A stretch of DNA of 64,000 bases from an uncultured Oscillospiraceae bacterium (GCA_900540865.1 UQHH01000010.1:1-64000); one strand, 5' to 3'. Positions 17,090 to 25,577 are shown, counted from the first letter of the stretch. Numbers and translations are program-made. The notes: generated by a model from the letters alone, not told the origin.

Positions 17090-18490
17090 ATGAGCCTTTC
17101 AAGCAATATTGACGACAACATCAAGCTTTTTAAAGAAAAGCTGCGCGCAAAGGAAAGCTTCGATTTGATTTACCGCACCATTACCATCAACAAGCGGCGC
17201 GCCTGCATGTTCTTTATCGACGGGCTTTTAAAAGACGAGGTCATGGAAAAGGTCTTGGAGTTCTTCTATTCCATCGACGACGACAACGCCATGACCGACG
17301 CGCATACCTTCATTAAAACCTGCGTTCCTTATGTGGAGGTCGACCTCACCGACGACGCGGACAAAATCTGTATGAACGTGCTGTCCGGCGTAACGGCGCT
17401 CTTTATCGACGGCTTTACGCAGGCCATCATGATTGACAGCCGTACCTATCCGCAGAGGCCGACGAGCGAGCCTGAAAAGGACAAATCCCTGCGCGGCTCA
17501 AAGGACGGCTTTGTCGAGACGCTCATCAGCAACACGGCGCTTATCAGAAGGCGTATTCGCGACCCGCTGTTTACCGTCAAGCCTTTTGTGGTGGGCCGCG
17601 TATCGAGGACGGACGTTGCGGTCTGTTATATGGACAACCTCGTAGACAAAAAGCTGTTGGATAAACTGACGAGGGAAATCAACAATATCAAGGTTCAGTC
17701 ACTGACCATGAACCAGCAAAGCCTGATTGAAGCCATTTACAAACACAAATGGTACAATCCCTTCCCCAAAGTCAAATATACAGAGCGGCCAGACACCGCC
17801 GCCTCCGCAATCCTTGAGGGCAATATCATCATTTTGGTAGATAATTCTCCCTCCGCCCTCGTGCTGCCGACGTCGATTTTCGACATCATCGAAGAGGTGG
17901 ACGACTACTATTTCCCGCCGCTTACCGGCACGTATATCCGCTTTGCCCGCTACCTTGTCACGTTCGCAACGCTCGTCATAACGCCGCTGTGGCTGCTGGC
18001 GCTTAAAAATCCGGAGCTTGTCCCAAAGGCGTTTGAATTTATTTTAATTACCGAGCCGGTCAATATCCCGGTGTTCTGGCAGCTGATTATACTGGAGCTC
18101 GGCATCGACGGCCTGCGTCTGGCGTCAGTCAACACGCCGAGCAGCCTGAGTACGTCTCTGAGTATTATCGGCGCGATTGCGCTGTCGGATTTTGCCGTCA
18201 CGGTCGGCTGGTTTTCGACCGAGGCCATGCTCTATATGGCGTTCGTCGCAATCGCGAACTACACCCAGCCGAGCTACGAGTTGGGGTATTCGCTCAAATT
18301 TCTGCGCGTCATGCTGCTCATCCTTACGCAGCTGTTCAGCATTTGGGGCTTTGCCGCGGGGTTTGTCCTGATTATCGTCCTGCTCATTACAAATAAGACG
18401 GTATCCGGCAAAAGCTACCTGTACCCGCTGATTCCCTTCGACGGGAAAAAGCTGCTCCACAAGGTTATCCGCCCGCAATTGAGCAAGTAG
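17090..18490 (+). CDS. spoVAF: Spore germination protein, GerA/SpoVAF family
   Basis: Membrane protein of 466 aa with a large soluble N-terminal GerA-like domain (about 1-275, including LVDKKLLDKLTREINNIKVQSL and ILEGNIIILVDNSPSALVLPT) followed by about five transmembrane helices (VTFATLVITPLWLLAL, FWQLIILELGIDGLRLASVNTP and others). The length and N-terminus fit SpoVAF rather than GerAA. AGAAAGGA precedes ATG 17090. A CAAACTA box at about 17040 resembles a sigma-G -10 element, with a poor -35. It lies next to the convergent spmAB genes. Confidence 0.85.
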   Translation: MSLSSNIDDNIKLFKEKLRAKESFDLIYRTITINKRRACMFFIDGLLKDEVMEKVLEFFYSIDDDNAMTDAHTFIKTCVPYVEVDLTDDADKICMNVLSGVTALFIDGFTQAIMIDSRTYPQRPTSEPEKDKSLRGSKDGFVETLISNTALIRRRIRDPLFTVKPFVVGRVSRTDVAVCYMDNLVDKKLLDKLTREINNIKVQSLTMNQQSLIEAIYKHKWYNPFPKVKYTERPDTAASAILEGNIIILVDNSPSALVLPTSIFDIIEEVDDYYFPPLTGTYIRFARYLVTFATLVITPLWLLALKNPELVPKAFEFILITEPVNIPVFWQLIILELGIDGLRLASVNTPSSLSTSLSIIGAIALSDFAVTVGWFSTEAMLYMAFVAIANYTQPSYELGYSLKFLRVMLLILTQLFSIWGFAAGFVLIIVLLITNKTVSGKSYLYPLIPFDGKKLLHKVIRPQLSK

Positions 18491-18492
18491 GC

Positions 18493-19014
18493 TCAGCGGA
18501 AGAAAAACCGAACCGAAAGCACCGCCATTACCATGCCCGCAAAATCTGCGCACAGCGCCGCGGGCACGGTATGGCGGATTTTTTTTATCCCAACCGAGCC
18601 GTAATAGACGGCAATCGCGTAAAAGGTGGTTTCCGTCGAGCCGGCCATAACGCTTGCGCACCGGCCGGCAAAGCTGTCCGGCCCGTATTCCTTTAATATG
18701 GTGTTCAAAATCGCCGTCGAGCCGCTGCCCGAAACGGGGCGCAAAAGCGCAAGCGGCATGACCTCAGCCGGAAAACCCAGCAGCGTCGCCGCAGGCTCGA
18801 TAAAATGAATCAGCATATCGAGCGCGCCGGAGGCCTTGAGCATAGTCACAGCGACAATCAGCCCAATCAGAGACGGGGCGATTTTATAGGTGGATATCAG
18901 CCCCTGCTTCGCCCCCTCAAGAAAGCAGTCGAAGCAGGGAACCTTTTTGATGAAACCAAAGAGTATAATCAGCGCGATGACGACCGGGATGATATACCCA
19001 CCAAATTGCTCCAA
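18493..19014 (-). CDS. spmB: Spore maturation protein B
   Basis: Integral membrane protein, 173 aa, of the nucleoside-recognition (Gate) domain family, required for proper spore core dehydration in Bacillus. Features include PVVIALIILFGFIKKV at the N-terminus, FLEGAKQGL, and the conserved RPVSGSGSTAILNTILKEYGPDSFAGRCASVMAGSTETTFY block, which is diagnostic. The gene follows spmA by three bases and ends two bases from the convergent spoVAF stop. Confidence 0.95.
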   Translation of the reverse strand: MEQFGGYIIPVVIALIILFGFIKKVPCFDCFLEGAKQGLISTYKIAPSLIGLIVAVTMLKASGALDMLIHFIEPAATLLGFPAEVMPLALLRPVSGSGSTAILNTILKEYGPDSFAGRCASVMAGSTETTFYAIAVYYGSVGIKKIRHTVPAALCADFAGMVMAVLSVRFFFR

Positions 19015-19017
19015 GCC

Positions 19018-19611
19018 TTAATCCTCCTTTGCCTTTGTGCGCCTCGTTTGTAACAGCTTTGCGACCGTTATGCCCACCGCGAGGGCAAAAATGGAGCTCA
19101 CCCAGACGCACGGCAGGATATCGAGCGCGGAAGCAGAGCCGTACTTTTGCCGAAGCACGGCAATCGTCGTCGGGATGAGCTGGATGGACGCCGTATTGAT
19201 GACGACGAACATCACCATGCTGTTGTTCGCTGTTTCGTTCTGCGGATTTTTCACCTGCATACGGCGCATCGCCTCGATTCCGAGCGGCGTCGCCGCGTTG
19301 CCCAGCCCCAGCAGGTTTGCCGTAACGTTTGAGCAGATTGCGCCGGACGTTTCCTTGTCGTCCTTATAATCGGGAAACAGCCGCTTCAAAACAGGAGAAA
19401 ACACCCTCGCCAGCACCGCGGTCAGGCCGCCCTGCTCGGCTATGCCCATCAATCCCGACCACAGGCACATCATGCCGCACATGGTAAGCAAAAGCTCTAT
19501 GGCGTCCTTCGCGCCGTCGAGCGCGGCGGCGCTCAGCTGTGCCGTTTTTCCGTTTATGATGCCGCATATGACGCTGATGAGCAGGATTGCGCCCCAGATA
19601 TAATTCATCAT
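19018..19611 (-). CDS. spmA: Spore maturation protein A
   Basis: Partner of SpmB, 197 aa, same Gate-type membrane family. It starts MNYIWGAILLISVICGIINGK and has the diagnostic NVTANLLGLGNAATPLGIEAM segment and a block with NSMVMFVVINTASIQLIPTT. Four to five hydrophobic helices are evident. The upstream spacer is shared with a divergent AbrB-like gene and contains a Spo0A-type box 13 bp before the start. Confidence 0.95.
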   Translation of the reverse strand: MMNYIWGAILLISVICGIINGKTAQLSAAALDGAKDAIELLLTMCGMMCLWSGLMGIAEQGGLTAVLARVFSPVLKRLFPDYKDDKETSGAICSNVTANLLGLGNAATPLGIEAMRRMQVKNPQNETANNSMVMFVVINTASIQLIPTTIAVLRQKYGSASALDILPCVWVSSIFALAVGITVAKLLQTRRTKAKED

Positions 19612-19623
19612 AAACCGTCACTC

Positions 19624-19635
19624 ATTTCGACAAAA
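19624..19635 (-). promoter_or_regulatory. Consensus Spo0A box between spmA and the AbrB-like gene
   Basis: The minus strand reads TTTTGTCGAAAT, containing the exact TGTCGAA core of the Spo0A binding site. It lies between the spmA start and the divergent promoter at 19666. Function is inferred from the consensus and from sporulation context. Confidence 0.55.
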
Positions 19636-19665
19636 TTTGTAAAAATAACAAAAATGAGATAATTA

Positions 19666-19694
19666 TTGACATTAATACCACTTTTTGGTAAAAT
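19666..19694 (+). promoter_or_regulatory. Sigma-A promoter of the AbrB-like gene
   Basis: Perfect -35 TTGACA, 17-bp spacer and TAAAAT -10, 65 bp before the start codon of the AbrB-like regulator. Confidence 0.85.
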
Positions 19695-19758
19695 AAAGTC
19701 GAGCTCAAGAGAGGAAGCAAACTTTATAAGACAAACAAGGGAAGGGAGTCTTAATATC

Positions 19759-20004
19759 ATGAAACCTGCCGGATTTTTATGCAACATCGATAATTTGGGA
19801 AGAATCGTTATCCCAGCACCTTTGAGGAAATCCTACGGACTGGATAAGGGCTGCGCAGTCGAGCTGTTTACAGACAGTGAGGGAATTACCATGCGCAAAT
19901 ATAACCCCAGCTGCGTATTCTGCGGAAGCGCGGACCACATCACGACCTACCGCGGCAAAATCGTCTGCGAGGACTGCCGCAGGCAGATTGCCCGCGGAGA
20001 ATGA
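19759..20004 (+). CDS. AbrB/SpoVT-family transcriptional regulator with CxxC pairs
   Basis: Small DNA-binding protein, 81 aa. Residues 1-50 form an AbrB swapped-hairpin domain (LGRIVIPAPLRKSYGLDKGCAVELFTD). Unlike Bacillus AbrB, the C-terminal part has CVFCG and CEDCRR, two CxxC pairs that could bind zinc. The start at 19759 follows GGGAG and gives the canonical N-terminus. AbrB-type proteins are transition-state regulators, and a Spo0A box upstream suggests repression at entry into sporulation, as for abrB in Bacillus; that is inference. Confidence 0.85.
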   Translation: MKPAGFLCNIDNLGRIVIPAPLRKSYGLDKGCAVELFTDSEGITMRKYNPSCVFCGSADHITTYRGKIVCEDCRRQIARGE

Positions 20005-20027
20005 TTTCCAAAGCGCGAAGGAACCGT

Positions 20028-20158
20028 CCGCGCCCGTAAACGGGCAGAACATATATTTTTACGCGGCTGTACGTTGCCGCGGGCAAACAGCGCGCAGCGC
20101 GCGCCGCAAAATCAAGGATTTTGCACAGCCACTAAAAATATATGCGTCCGGTTCCAAA
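20028..20158. repeat. Long imperfect inverted repeat, possible structured RNA or relic element
   Basis: Left arm GGAACCGTCCGCG...CATATATTTTTACGCGGCTGT pairs with the right arm ACAGCCACTAAAAATATATGCGTCCGGTTCC. Between them is GC-rich sequence (GCGCGCAGCGCGCGCC). It lies in the untranslated region after the AbrB-like gene and before its terminator. No open frame is convincing. Confidence 0.5.
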
Positions 20159-20165
20159 ACATGAT

Positions 20166-20207
20166 AAAACCCCCGCCGTGCGTCAACAGCACAGCGGGGG
20201 TTTTTAC
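20166..20207 (+). terminator. Terminator after the AbrB-like gene
   Basis: AAACCCCCGC...GCGGGGGTTTTT forms a strong stem. It may also serve the convergent comEB. Confidence 0.9.
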
Positions 20208-20217
20208 TGTTCATTTT

Positions 20218-20706
20218 TTAATAGCCGGAAGCCCCATCGATAGACTCGTCGTTCTCCACCCAGGAATCGACATAAACCGCGGTGAACGTATCCTTCGTGT
20301 TGCGGATAATCACGCGCGTAATTCCGGCGTTGATAATCAAACGTTTACACATGGCGCAGGAATTCGCGTCCTCCACATAAGCGCCGGTTTTTGCGTCCTT
20401 TCCAACGAGATAAAGCGTCGCGCCTATCATATCGTTGCGCGCGGCGTGGATAATGGCGTTCGCCTCAGCATGCACGCTCCTGCAAAGCTCATAGCGCTCC
20501 CCGCGCGGCACCTTCATGTTTTCCCGCACGCACACGCCCATATCCATACAATTTTTCCTGCCTCTCGGCGCGCCGGTATAGCCTGTGGAAATAATCTGGT
20601 CGTTCTTTACGATAATCGCTCCGAAATTCCTTCTCAGGCACGTCCCGCGCTCCAAAACGGTTTCCGCAATGTCCAGATAATAATTTTTCTTGTCGATACG
20701 GTTCAC
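20218..20706 (-). CDS. comEB: dCMP/cytidine deaminase family protein (ComEB-like)
   Basis: Zinc-dependent deaminase, 162 aa. The catalytic motif HAEANAI supplies the zinc-binding His and proton-shuttling Glu, and SCAMCKR supplies the two zinc cysteines (PCxxC with Pro replaced by Ser). A CLRRNFGAIIVKN N-terminal strand is typical of deoxycytidylate deaminases. The GTG at 20706 has GGAGG seven bases upstream and gives the normal length. Probable role is conversion of dCMP to dUMP for thymidylate supply. Confidence 0.9.
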   Translation of the reverse strand: MNRIDKKNYYLDIAETVLERGTCLRRNFGAIIVKNDQIISTGYTGAPRGRKNCMDMGVCVRENMKVPRGERYELCRSVHAEANAIIHAARNDMIGATLYLVGKDAKTGAYVEDANSCAMCKRLIINAGITRVIIRNTKDTFTAVYVDSWVENDESIDGASGY

Positions 20707-20780
20707 AAAAGCACCTCCGCTATTTTTAACTTCTATTCTTATCATAACGCCGGTTCACACAATAATCAACATATTTTTTA

Positions 20781-21695
20781 TTAAAATCCCATTTTATCTA
20801 GATATTCCGCAGCATAAGCAGCCGCGACCGCTCCGTCTGCCGCAGCCGTTATAATCTGCCTTAAACGTTTGGTGCGCGTATCTCCCGCGGCGAAAACACC
20901 TTCGATATTCGTTTTGCAGTCCTCGCCCGCCGCAATATACCCGTTCTCATCAAGCGTGATAAACTCGCGGAACGCTTCGTTTGAAGGAATCAGTCCGACG
21001 GCAACGAACACCGCGTCCGTTTTGTACTGCCGCTTTTCGCCAGTGTTGCGGTCGGTTGTTTCCACGCCCTCTACCTTGTCCTCGCCCGTAATTTTTGTAA
21101 TGCTCTGGTTAAAATAGATTTTGACGTTTTGTTTTTCCTGTAAACGCTCCGCGGCCATACGCTCGCCCTTTATAATATCCTTGCGTATGAGCATCGTCAC
21201 GCTTTTACAGACGTTTGAAAGATAAAGCGCGTCCTCCACCGCCGTATTGCCGCTGCCCGCAACGATAACATCCTTATCCCGGAAGAACGCGCCGTCACAC
21301 GTGGCGCAATACGAAACGCCTTTTCCCGTCAGGCGCTCCTCCCCTTCGCAGCCGAGCTTCCTGCGCACCGCGCCGTTTGCAATCACGACTGTTCGCGCGC
21401 TGTATTCCTTGCCGCCGCTTGCAAGCTTTTTCTCCGGTCCCGAAAGCTCCACGGGAATGACGTCGCCGTATTCATACTGTACGCCGAGCTGCTCCACCTG
21501 CTCGTAAAGGCGCATGGCGAAATCCGTCCCGCTGATTTTTTTTATCGCGGGATAATTTTCAATTTCCGGCGTGTTGACCGTCTGTCCGCCGTATACCGCC
21601 TTGTCGAAAACCAAAACGTCCTTTCCCGCGCGCAGCGCGTAAAGCGCCGCGGTCAGGCCCGCCGGCCCCGCGCCGATAATAATCATATCCTTCAT
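20781..21695 (-). CDS. trxB: Thioredoxin reductase
   Basis: NADPH- and FAD-dependent disulfide reductase, 304 aa. FAD-binding GAGPAGLTAALYALRAG lies at the N-terminus, the redox-active disulfide is CATCDGAFF, the NADPH site is GSGNTAVEDALYL, and the C-terminal FAD contact is GVFAAGDTRTKRLRQI. AAGGAGCGGATACC precedes ATG 21695. It is a stand-alone gene and thioredoxin itself is not nearby. Confidence 0.95.
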   Translation of the reverse strand: MKDMIIIGAGPAGLTAALYALRAGKDVLVFDKAVYGGQTVNTPEIENYPAIKKISGTDFAMRLYEQVEQLGVQYEYGDVIPVELSGPEKKLASGGKEYSARTVVIANGAVRRKLGCEGEERLTGKGVSYCATCDGAFFRDKDVIVAGSGNTAVEDALYLSNVCKSVTMLIRKDIIKGERMAAERLQEKQNVKIYFNQSITKITGEDKVEGVETTDRNTGEKRQYKTDAVFVAVGLIPSNEAFREFITLDENGYIAAGEDCKTNIEGVFAAGDTRTKRLRQIITAAADGAVAAAYAAEYLDKMGF

Positions 21696-21850
21696 GGTAT
21701 CCGCTCCTTCCGGCACAGCTTTTTCCTTCTGTTTACAATTGCTCCGTTTTATTGTAAACTAAGGTTATTGTAACCATGCCCGGCGCAATGCCGCGCCATT
21801 TTATTTAATTTTAGTATACCATAAATAAATTGACAGAAAAGAGAAAAATA

Positions 21851-22747
21851 ATGAATAAACTATTTGTATCCGGCTTAATCAATACGGAAACCACTGTAAA
21901 AGTCGACAGCTTCCCCATAAATTACTGCCCAATCCTTTTCCCCTTCTTCGGCGTGGAAACCGCTGTGTCGGGCGTAGGCTTCAATATAGCAAAGGCGCTT
22001 ACCGTGCTTGGGGACGACGTGACGCTGTTTTCACTCACCGGCAGCGACGACAGCGCCTGTATGATTAAGCAGGCGCTTTTATCCTGCGGCGTTTCCTGTA
22101 AATATATCGACCCGCTCCTCAAAAGCACGCCGCAGTCGGTCGTATTATACGACAAGGACGGAAAACGCCAGATTTACTGCGATTTGAAGGATATTCAGGA
22201 AACGCTGTGCAGCATCCCAAAATTTAAAGAGGCCGCAGCCTCGTGCGGCATCGCGGTGCTCTGCAATGTAAATTATAACCGCCCGCTTTTAAAGCTTGCG
22301 AAGGAAATGGGAAAACTCGTCGCCACCGACGTACACGTCGTTTCAGACCTGTACGACGTATTCAACGCCGATTTTATGCGCTATGCCGATATCCTGTTTA
22401 TGAGCGACGAAGCGGTCAAGGGCGACCCGAAGGACTTTATCCGTGAAACCGCCCGGCTTTACGGCAACCAAATCATCGTTATGGGCTTAGGCGCAAAGGG
22501 CGCGCTGCTTTACACGAAGGAGAGCAATGAAATTATTTTACAGCCCGCTGTAAAGACAAGGGACGTCGTAAATACCGTCGGAGCGGGCGACGCGCTTTTC
22601 TCCGCTTTCCTGCACCAATACGCCATTACGAAGGACCCGGCCTTTTCCCTGCGCTTTGCGGTAACCTTTGCCTCCTATAAAATTGGGGAATCGGGAGCCG
22701 CCAAAGGCTTTGCCGATGAGCAGACAATCCGCGGCCTTATGGATTAA
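21851..22747 (+). CDS. PfkB-family carbohydrate kinase
   Basis: Sugar or nucleoside kinase of the ribokinase family, 298 aa. The C-terminal signature VVNTVGAGDALFSAFLHQY contains the anion-hole GAGD with the catalytic Asp. The N-terminal half has GVGFNIAKALTVLGDDVTLFSLTG, the substrate-recognition region of the family. The substrate cannot be determined. ATG 21851 gives the usual N-terminus MNKLFVSGLINTET. The next gene begins about 77 bp downstream and may be co-transcribed. Confidence 0.88.
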   Translation: MNKLFVSGLINTETTVKVDSFPINYCPILFPFFGVETAVSGVGFNIAKALTVLGDDVTLFSLTGSDDSACMIKQALLSCGVSCKYIDPLLKSTPQSVVLYDKDGKRQIYCDLKDIQETLCSIPKFKEAAASCGIAVLCNVNYNRPLLKLAKEMGKLVATDVHVVSDLYDVFNADFMRYADILFMSDEAVKGDPKDFIRETARLYGNQIIVMGLGAKGALLYTKESNEIILQPAVKTRDVVNTVGAGDALFSAFLHQYAITKDPAFSLRFAVTFASYKIGESGAAKGFADEQTIRGLMD

Positions 22748-22824
22748 AAAGCTTCGTATAAATTGAGCCATAAATCAAATAATATTGTTACATCCGCGGC
22801 CTTACATAAACCCGAAAGAAATGG

Positions 22825-23373
22825 ATGAGTGAAATGCCCGTTGTAGCGCTTTGTTCCTGCCGTAAAGGACACGACCTGTTCGACGCTTTGTACCGCGCGC
22901 TCTCCCAAAACGGCGGCGTGCAAAGCTTTTGCCGCAATGAGCTGAAATCGAGCTGTGAAGACCCGCAATTTTCCCTCTGCCATACCTCCTGCGTTCCGCA
23001 CACACATGGCGTATCCGGCGTGCTCGTGTTTGACGACGGCTTTAAAAGCGGCGGCAGCTTCGAGCTTTCCGAACGCCTCATCCCGGTACTCGACAGCGAC
23101 AACAAAAAAGCGCTATCCCGCCTGAAGGAAGCGGGGCGCGTCGCCATCACCTGCGGCACCGGCTCCAGAGATACGCTGAGTATCGCGAGCATCAGCGAAT
23201 CGCGCGCGACCGTCAGCCTTCAGCGTGAGCTAATCGATATTTACGGGAACAGGGTCGAACCGCGTGACATCATCGTTACCTTTGAAAGCCGCATGGAGGT
23301 CTACCCGCTGCTTGCAACCTGCGCCGCGCTATTGCTGTGCGGCGCCGAGCCGGACGGCGGATATGCCCTTTAA
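22825..23373 (+). CDS. Hypothetical protein, function not recognised
   Basis: Protein of 182 aa (179 if it begins at ATG 22834). I do not recognise a family. It is cysteine-rich in the first half (ALCSCRKGHD, SFCRNELKSSCEDPQFSLCHTSC) and has a central GVLVFDDGF strand. The C-terminal half is a Rossmann-like stretch with AITCGTGSRDTLSIASISESRATVSLQ and a hydrophobic LLATCAALLLCGAEPDGG end. The TCGTGSRDT segment looks like a conserved loop. It lies between a PfkB kinase and the radical SAM gene, and is closed by a terminator. Confidence 0.75.
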   Translation: MSEMPVVALCSCRKGHDLFDALYRALSQNGGVQSFCRNELKSSCEDPQFSLCHTSCVPHTHGVSGVLVFDDGFKSGGSFELSERLIPVLDSDNKKALSRLKEAGRVAITCGTGSRDTLSIASISESRATVSLQRELIDIYGNRVEPRDIIVTFESRMEVYPLLATCAALLLCGAEPDGGYAL

Positions 23374-23381
23374 CAGAAAAT

Positions 23382-23415
23382 AAACCCTGCCGAAAATCCG
23401 GCGGGGTTTTGTTTA
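23382..23415 (+). terminator. Terminator after the hypothetical protein
   Basis: AAACCCTGCCG and CGGCGGGGTTTT form the stem, followed by T-rich sequence. Confidence 0.85.
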
Positions 23416-23499
23416 TTATAAATTGCGAAAATATGTTCGTTTTCTCTTGACTAAAACATTTGTTCGGGTGTATACTGTATACATCGGGAGGGATGCCGC

Positions 23500-24816
23500 T
23501 TGGATATGTTCGACAAACTGAAAATACTCGCCGACAGCGCCAAATACGACGTGGCGTGCACTTCGAGCGGCGTTGACAGGAAAAACGGGAAAGAAGGAAT
23601 CGGCAGCGCCGTTAGCTGCGGAATATGCCATACCTTTTCGGCCGACGGGCGCTGTGTGTCCCTGCTGAAGGTATTGATGACCAACGTCTGCATTTACGAC
23701 TGCGCGTACTGCGTAAACAGGCGCAGCAACGACGTACCCCGCGCCGCGTTTACGCCGAGGGAGCTTGCGGACCTAACCATCCAGTTTTACAGACGCAATT
23801 ACATTGAGGGCCTTTTTTTAAGCTCCGGCGTCATTAAAAGCCCGGACTATACCTGCGAGCAGCTTATTAAGACCGTGGAAATTCTGCGGGACGAATACCG
23901 TTTTTTCGGCTATATCCACGCAAAGGCAATTCCCGGCGCGGATGAAAGCCTGCTTACAAGGCTCGGCCTGCTCGTCGACCGTATGAGCGTCAATATCGAG
24001 CTGCCAAGCCAGAAAAGCCTTGCCATGCTCGCGCCTGACAAATCCAAAACCTCTATTTTAAAGCCGATGGGCTTTATCACAGGTAAGCTTGCCGAAAACA
24101 AAAGCGAGCTGGTAAAATACCGGCATACGCCGAAATTCGCCCCCGCCGGGCAGAGCACCCAGATGATTATCGGCGCGACCGGGGACACGGATTTTCAAAT
24201 TCTAAAGCTGAGCAGCGCGCTGTATAACAAGTACCGGCTCAAGCGCGTATTTTTTTCCGCTTACATGCCTGTATCCTCGAATCCGCTGCTGCCGGCGGTA
24301 AATACCCCGCCGCCTTTGCTGCGGGAGCACAGGCTATACCAGGCGGACTGGCTGCTGCGCTTTTACGGCTTTGAAGCCGACGAGCTGCTCGACGAGCAGC
24401 ACCAGAGCTTTAACCCGCTGGTCGACCCCAAATGCAACTGGGCGCTCTGCCACATGGAGCGTTTTCCGCTGGAGGTAAGCCGCGCGCCGTATGAAGCGCT
24501 TTTACGTGTGCCGGGAATCGGAGTAACGAGCGCAAAGCGCATACTGACCGCGAGAAGGGTCAGCAGGCTCAGCTATGAGGGGCTGAAAAAGATGGGGGTG
24601 GTGCTCAAGCGGGCACAGTATTTTATTACCGTGAACGGGAAGCTCAACGAGGGACTGGTGATTTCGCAGGATACCGCTTTGCGCAGCCTGATTTCCCAGC
24701 AGGGGCTCGATTATATCCGCGGGCAGGCGCCGCAGCAGTATGAGCAGCTCAGCCTCTTTCAGGACGGGCAGATTAAAGCGGAGGAGGTACGCGCATGTTT
24801 GACCGCGGGAGCGTAG
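23500..24816 (+). CDS. Putative DNA modification/repair radical SAM protein
   Basis: Radical SAM protein, 438 aa, with the cluster motif NVCIYDCAYC (CxxxCxxC) near residue 65 and, upstream, GSAVSCGICHTFSADGRCVSLL. The C-terminal third has a helix-hairpin-helix-like segment LLRVPGIGVTSAKRILTARR, typical of DNA-binding proteins. These features fit the uncharacterised family annotated as a radical SAM protein linked to uracil-DNA glycosylase and DUF4130. A TTG start at 23500 has GGGAGG eight bases upstream. The end overlaps the DUF4130 gene by 22 bp. The reaction is not known. Confidence 0.87.
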   Translation: MDMFDKLKILADSAKYDVACTSSGVDRKNGKEGIGSAVSCGICHTFSADGRCVSLLKVLMTNVCIYDCAYCVNRRSNDVPRAAFTPRELADLTIQFYRRNYIEGLFLSSGVIKSPDYTCEQLIKTVEILRDEYRFFGYIHAKAIPGADESLLTRLGLLVDRMSVNIELPSQKSLAMLAPDKSKTSILKPMGFITGKLAENKSELVKYRHTPKFAPAGQSTQMIIGATGDTDFQILKLSSALYNKYRLKRVFFSAYMPVSSNPLLPAVNTPPPLLREHRLYQADWLLRFYGFEADELLDEQHQSFNPLVDPKCNWALCHMERFPLEVSRAPYEALLRVPGIGVTSAKRILTARRVSRLSYEGLKKMGVVLKRAQYFITVNGKLNEGLVISQDTALRSLISQQGLDYIRGQAPQQYEQLSLFQDGQIKAEEVRACLTAGA

Positions 24817-25577
24817 GCTATGAGTACGACGGGACGTTCGAGGGCTTTTTATGCTGCGTGTTTGAAAGCTTTGAGCGCAGGGAAACGCCGCTCGATATAC
24901 AGCCGTCCGGCGCGCCCCAGCTGACGCTCAATCCATTGAGGCCGGTCAAGACGGATTTGCACAAGGCGGAGCGGGTCCGGCGTTCCATCTCGCTGAGGAT
25001 TTCGCGGGACGCGATGGAGCTTACAGAGCATGTGTTCCTTACCTTTTTAGAGCACAAGGAGCTTTATATGCTGCGGTTTTTGCAGATGGGCTTTTCCATC
25101 GGGCCTGACGTCACAAGGCTTTTACAGGACGATACAGTCTGCGCCTTGCTTAAGGCGCAGAAGCACCTTTACAACGAAAGCCACAGGTTTAAGCAGTTCC
25201 TGCGGTTTTCCGTTACAGGGCGGGTGCTTGCCGCCGTTATCAAGCCAATGAACCAGGTGCTGCCCCTTATCGCGCCGCATTTTACCGACCGTTATCCGGA
25301 AGAGGCTTTTTTGATTTACGACGAAACCCACGGCATGGCGCTCGTCCACAGGCTGGGTGAGACGGCGATTGTCCCGGTCGATTCGTTCGTTATGGACGAC
25401 CCGGACGAGCAGGAGCAGATGTACCGCGATTTATGGTGTGATTATTACGATACCATCGCCATAGAAGGGCGCTATAACCCCAAATGCCGCATGAACCATA
25501 TGCCCAAGCGTTACTGGGATACGATGACTGAGTTCTGCCGCAGCCAGAAGCCGGGCCTGAGAAGAAACAATCCGTGA
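24795..25577 (+). CDS. DUF4130-type probable DNA metabolism protein
   Basis: Protein of 260 aa that matches the pattern of the family that pairs with the preceding radical SAM protein. Landmarks are YEYDGTFEGFLCCVFESF at the start, YNESHRFKQFLRFSV and VIKPMNQVLPLIAPHFTDRYPEEAFLIYDETHGMAL in the middle, and a C-terminal RYNPKCRMNHMPKRYWDTM. It begins inside the upstream gene with GGAGGTACGCGC before the ATG, so the two are translationally coupled. Related loci carry a uracil-DNA-glycosylase domain with these genes; none is seen here. Confidence 0.86.
   Translation: MFDRGSVGYEYDGTFEGFLCCVFESFERRETPLDIQPSGAPQLTLNPLRPVKTDLHKAERVRRSISLRISRDAMELTEHVFLTFLEHKELYMLRFLQMGFSIGPDVTRLLQDDTVCALLKAQKHLYNESHRFKQFLRFSVTGRVLAAVIKPMNQVLPLIAPHFTDRYPEEAFLIYDETHGMALVHRLGETAIVPVDSFVMDDPDEQEQMYRDLWCDYYDTIAIEGRYNPKCRMNHMPKRYWDTMTEFCRSQKPGLRRNNP

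Noticed and set aside
20074..20784. Plus-strand frame covering the hairpin, terminator and the comEB antisense
   Set aside because: It runs through an intrinsic terminator and is opposite comEB; no domain is seen.
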